From JANNGZ01 sp031404155 (GTDB taxonomy: Bacteria > Pseudomonadota > Gammaproteobacteria > Burkholderiales > Burkholderiaceae_C), in contig JANNGZ010000257.1 in the NCBI GenBank assembly GCA_031404155.1, positions 1 to 8,548 of the forward strand: DNA of 8,548 nt. Reading direction: 5' to 3'. The notes beneath the pieces were generated by a model. It made no database searches. It was not told the DNA's origin and was given only the letters and a program-made list of their open reading frames with translations. Positions 5,878 through 8,548 of the stretch are shown in pieces. Each line of letters begins with the position of its first letter. Positions within the stretch are counted from its first letter, which is position 1. Made by a program: the position numbers and the translations under genes.

Positions 5878-6029
5878 TGACGGCCCCAAGCTCGCTGCGC
5901 TCGCGCCCCCCAAGGGGAGTTCGGGCCGCTTCGGAGTCGAGAACTGCCGCTCCAAGTCCGCCTGGGCCGACTTGGACGGCACGAGGGCCGTCGGCCCGTG
6001 GGCGGTGGCGGCCCGGCGCCGGCCCGAGG
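5877..6029 (+). repeat. GC-rich intergenic repeat, copy after dksA
   Basis: The ATGACGGCCCC start overlaps the last base of the dksA stop codon. The copy contains CCCC-CAA-GGGG (about 5908-5917), CGGGCCGCTTCGG, a stem TCCAAGTC (5951-5958) with GACTTGGA (5969-5976), then GGGCC-GTC-GGCCC around 5985-5997, and it ends GGCGCCGGCCCGAGG. With the following 87 bases it forms the 239-base gap before the STAS-like gene, in which I see no convincing promoter. Confidence 0.75.
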
Positions 6030-6116
6030 ACGCTTCGATGACCGCGAGCATTTCCAACCAAGCTGTCGCCGCGGGCCGCGGGCTCGCCCGGCCGCGACGC
6101 TAGTCGGGCCATCGCC

Positions 6117-7853
6117 ATGTCCGACACCCCGAAGGACAACAGCAGCTTCTTTCGCAAGGTGGTGCGCTTCGTCGCCAACCCGGCGACCGAGTGGGCCGAG
6201 ATCGGCGCCCGCCCGGAAGACGGCGCGGTCGAGCTGGAGAAGTCCGAGCTCAAGGCGATGGTCGAGCGCAAGAAGCGCAACGACTTCGTGCGCAAGCGTG
6301 AGTTCGACATGTTGCGCAAGGTGCGCCGTGAGGGCCTGACACCCGAACAGCTGGCCGCGCTCGGCGGCTCGTCGCGCCTGGACGACTCCGAGGCCAAGCT
6401 CGCCGACAGTGCGTTGCCCCGGCCGGCGGCCGAAGGCGGCGTCAAAGCCAAGATCGACGAGATCGAGCAGCAGATGGTGGGCGACAGCCGCGCCGGCAGC
6501 AGCCGCCGCATGGGGGGCAATTTCGGCCCGGCGGGACCCCCGGCCGATTTCCATAACGCCACCACCGTGGCCGCGGCGATGCCGCATGCGCCGCGCGACC
6601 CCGACCGCCTGCCCGCGCTGCCGCCGCTGCCCGACCCCGACCGCCCCGGGCCGGCGGGCGGGCCCGCGGTGATGGCCAAGGGGCTGTCGCCGCTGTCGCC
6701 CGCACCCGCACGCAGCACCGGCCAGGGCGACTTCGGCCACCCGTTTGCGGTGGAGGTCAGCGAGGTGGTGCACGACCCCGAACTCGACGAGGCGGTGATC
6801 TCTTTCGCCAATGCCGAGTTCGCCGCCTGCGAAGGCTCGCTCACCGCGCTCACCGGCGTCGGCGGCGCCCGGGCCCAGCATGCCGAGACCTGGCTGGTCC
6901 TGTTCGACCTCTTTCGCGCCACCGGCCAGCAGGCCAAGTTCGAAGTCCTGGCCGGCGAATACGCACAGCAGTTCGGCTGGTCGGCTCCGCAATGGTTCTC
7001 GCTGCCCAAGCTGGTGGCCGAAGCCGCCGCCGCCGCCGAGGACAAACCCCGTGCGCCACGCCCGCGCGGCGATGTCGGCTGGGTTTGCCCAGCGGTGATC
7101 GACATCGACGCGGTGGCACGGCTGAATGCGCAGACGCTGCAGATGCCCCTGCCCTGGGTCTTCGACTTTGCCGATTGCAAGCGGGTGGAAGCCGAGGCCG
7201 CGAGCCACCTGACCAGCCTGTTCCGCCGCTGGGCCGGCGAGCCGCTGGACATGCGCTGGCTCGATGGCGAAAAGTTCTTCGCGGCGCTGACCGATGCCGC
7301 CCCCACAGGGGTGCGCGATGCCGACCCCGCGTTCTGGCTGACCCGCCTGGAAGGCCTGCGGATCGCGAACCGCGCGGACCAGTTCGACGAGGTGGCGATG
7401 GACTACTGCATCACCTACGAGGTGTCGCCGCCCTCGTGGGAGCGGGCGCGCTGCCAGGTGCGCATCAGCGGCCACGGTTCGAGCACCCACTCGCCGAGCC
7501 TGTCTCAAGTGGGCGATGTCTCCACCAGTTTTCTCGAATCCTCGATCATCGAGGACAGCAGCAGTGGTGTTCAGATGACCTCGGTCGAGCTCTCCGGCCA
7601 GTTGGTGGGCGACATCAGCGAGACCTTGACGCGCCTGGACGCGCAGCTCGGCGCGGCTACGGTGGTCAGCGTCACCTGCGGCAAACTGATCCGTGTCGAC
7701 TTCGTGGCCGCGGGCGACCTGCTCAACTGGGTGCTTGCCAAACGTGGCGAGAACCGCACCCTGACGTTCGCCGAGGCGCACCGCCTGGTGGCCCTGTTCT
7801 TCGGCGCGATGGGCATCAACGAACACGCCAAGGTCAGCGTGGGCACCGTCTGA
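6117..7853 (+). CDS. Uncharacterised protein with two STAS-like modules
   Basis: I recognise no named gene; similar proteins are known to me from betaproteobacteria only as STAS-domain proteins. The 578 residues show a conserved charged N-terminus (FFRKVVRFVANPATEWAEI, then a Lys/Arg/Glu-rich helix to about 80), a Pro/Gly-rich linker (about 130-205), and two copies of a module made of a TPR-like helix pair and a STAS-like fold. The helix pairs are 259-293 and 407-441, both 35 residues from Trp to Trp, with nine identities. The STAS-like parts lie at about 323-392 and 485-570, with strand-then-helix patterns such as WVFDFADCKRVEAEAASHL. No membrane segment or signal peptide is evident, so it is probably cytoplasmic. 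It lies between dksA and hslV with repeats on both sides. Its role could be scaffolding or anti-anti-sigma-like partner binding, but this is not established. Confidence 0.85.
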   Translation: MSDTPKDNSSFFRKVVRFVANPATEWAEIGARPEDGAVELEKSELKAMVERKKRNDFVRKREFDMLRKVRREGLTPEQLAALGGSSRLDDSEAKLADSALPRPAAEGGVKAKIDEIEQQMVGDSRAGSSRRMGGNFGPAGPPADFHNATTVAAAMPHAPRDPDRLPALPPLPDPDRPGPAGGPAVMAKGLSPLSPAPARSTGQGDFGHPFAVEVSEVVHDPELDEAVISFANAEFAACEGSLTALTGVGGARAQHAETWLVLFDLFRATGQQAKFEVLAGEYAQQFGWSAPQWFSLPKLVAEAAAAAEDKPRAPRPRGDVGWVCPAVIDIDAVARLNAQTLQMPLPWVFDFADCKRVEAEAASHLTSLFRRWAGEPLDMRWLDGEKFFAALTDAAPTGVRDADPAFWLTRLEGLRIANRADQFDEVAMDYCITYEVSPPSWERARCQVRISGHGSSTHSPSLSQVGDVSTSFLESSIIEDSSSGVQMTSVELSGQLVGDISETLTRLDAQLGAATVVSVTCGKLIRVDFVAAGDLLNWVLAKRGENRTLTFAEAHRLVALFFGAMGINEHAKVSVGTV

Positions 7854-7854
7854 G

Positions 7855-7934
7855 ATGACGACGACCCCAAGACGCCCGCGGCGTCGCCCCCCGGGGGGAG
7901 TTCGGGCCGCTTCGGGGCGGCCCGGCGCAGGCCC
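7855..7934 (+). repeat. GC-rich intergenic repeat, compact copy before hslV
   Basis: It starts ATGACGACGACCCC one base after the stop codon at 7851-7853. Three strong hairpins are packed into 53 bases: GACGCC-CGC-GGCGTC (7871-7885), the 12-bp palindrome CCCCCCGGGGGG (7887-7898), and GGGCCGC-TTCGGG-GCGGCCC (7904-7923). It ends CCGGCGCAGGCCCG. It could terminate or attenuate transcription ahead of hslV, or protect the upstream mRNA end; there is no U-tract. Confidence 0.75.
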
Positions 7935-7981
7935 GATCGGTGATCGTTGAGGTTGCAGCCGTAGCCCCCACAACAGTCCCC

Positions 7982-8521
7982 ATGGAGCAATTTCACGGCA
8001 CCACCATCGTCAGCGTGCGCCGCGGCGGCTTGGTGGCGCTTGGCGGCGACGGGCAGGTGACGCTGGGCAACATCGTGATCAAGTCGAGCGCGCGCAAGGT
8101 GCGCAAGCTCTTCCGCGACCAGGTTCTCGCGGGCTTTGCAGGTGCCACCGCCGACGCGTTCACGCTCTTCGAACGCTTCGAAGCCAAGCTGGAGAAACAC
8201 CAGGGCCACCTGACACGCGCCGCGATCGAGCTGACCAAGGACTGGCGCACCGACCGCGTGCTGCGCCGCCTGGAGGCGATGCTTGCGGTGGCGGACACGC
8301 AAGCTTCGCTGATCATCACCGGCAACGGCGATGTGCTCGAACCCGAGTACGGCATCGTCGCCATCGGCTCCGGCGGCCCGTACGCGCAAGCCGCGGCGCG
8401 CGCGCTTCTGGAGCACACGCCGATGACGCCGGCCGAGATCGTGAAACGCTCGCTCGAGATCGCGGGCGACCTGTGCATCTACACCAACCAGCAACACGTG
8501 GTGGAGACGCTGCCGGCCTGA
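7982..8521 (+). CDS. hslV: HslV, peptidase subunit of the HslUV (ClpYQ) protease
   Basis: HslV forms the two-ring threonine peptidase chamber that, driven by the HslU ATPase, degrades misfolded and regulatory proteins in the cytoplasm. The 179 residues align along their whole length with E. coli HslV (176): TTIVSVRRGG, GDGQVTLGN, GFAGATADAFTLFERFEAKLE, KDWRTDRVLRRLEA, IGSGGPYAQAAARALL, DLCIYTN. A six-residue propeptide MEQFHG precedes the catalytic Thr7 and must be removed, as in other betaproteobacterial HslV; E. coli has only Met before its Thr. The ATG at 7982 fits this; the GTG at 7940 lies outside the homologous region. No good Shine-Dalgarno is visible. The following 27 bases begin with an ATG that overlaps the stop (8521-8523), but its nine codons do not look like hslU, which I expect further on. 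Confidence 0.97.
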   Translation: MEQFHGTTIVSVRRGGLVALGGDGQVTLGNIVIKSSARKVRKLFRDQVLAGFAGATADAFTLFERFEAKLEKHQGHLTRAAIELTKDWRTDRVLRRLEAMLAVADTQASLIITGNGDVLEPEYGIVAIGSGGPYAQAAARALLEHTPMTPAEIVKRSLEIAGDLCIYTNQQHVVETLPA

Positions 8522-8548
8522 TGGCGCCTCGGCACGAGCCCATACGGG

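Noticed and set aside
4509..7973. A 1154-codon open frame on the minus strand across dksA and the STAS-like gene
   Set aside because: It is antisense to two well-supported genes, has a low-complexity translation with no recognisable domain, and arises from scarcity of stop codons in GC-rich DNA.
8521..8548. Start of hslU
   Set aside because: An ATG overlaps the hslV stop, but its nine codons (MAPRHEPIR) do not resemble the HslU N-terminus, and too little sequence remains to judge.

Overview
The window looks like chromosome from a GC-rich betaproteobacterium, most likely of the order Burkholderiales. This rests on very high GC, on several long open antisense frames typical of such genomes, and on protein types I recognise from that group: HslV with an N-terminal MEQFHG-TT propeptide, a DksA with one zinc-finger cysteine and a long Lys/Ala/Pro tail, and a COG0523 GTPase with a CxCC motif and a His-rich loop. 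The genes are housekeeping and regulatory. I see no phage, plasmid, CRISPR, toxin or defence genes, and no tRNA or rRNA.

Layout. Bases 2-97 hold the last 31 codons of a plus-strand gene, perhaps an amidohydrolase. Next comes a repeat block (98-411): two tandem copies of a 77-bp GC-rich repeat, the second split by a 163-bp near-perfect palindrome. A minus-strand operon follows: corC/ybeX (2143-3096) and lnt (371-2146), joined by a TTGA start/stop overlap. The 160-bp gap at 3097-3256 separates corC from the divergent plus-strand genes: a cobW/yjiA-type metal chaperone GTPase (3257-4321), a 518-bp gap with repeats and the probable dksA promoter, dksA (4840-5877), a gene for an unnamed STAS-like protein (6117-7853) and hslV (7982-8521). 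hslU probably lies just beyond the right edge.

How the genes fit together. CorC and Lnt are a classic envelope pair; Lnt adds the third acyl chain to lipoproteins. The COG0523 GTPase is probably a zinc or other metal chaperone. It lies next to a DksA that has lost three of the four zinc-binding cysteines but keeps the Asp/Asp/Ala tip that acts in the RNA polymerase secondary channel. HslV is the peptidase of the HslUV protease. The STAS-like protein appears to contain two copies of a helix-pair plus STAS-like module; its function is unknown.

The most unusual material is between the genes. A family of GC-rich hairpin repeats starts within a few bases of nearly every plus-strand stop codon, in the same orientation. 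Two copies share a stem with a compensatory base change. A separate palindromic element has landed in one copy and now supplies the Lnt stop codon. Also notable are the 169-residue acid-free, histone-H1-like tail on DksA and a possible 20-codon leader ORF overlapping the dksA start. I found no clearly new multi-gene system.
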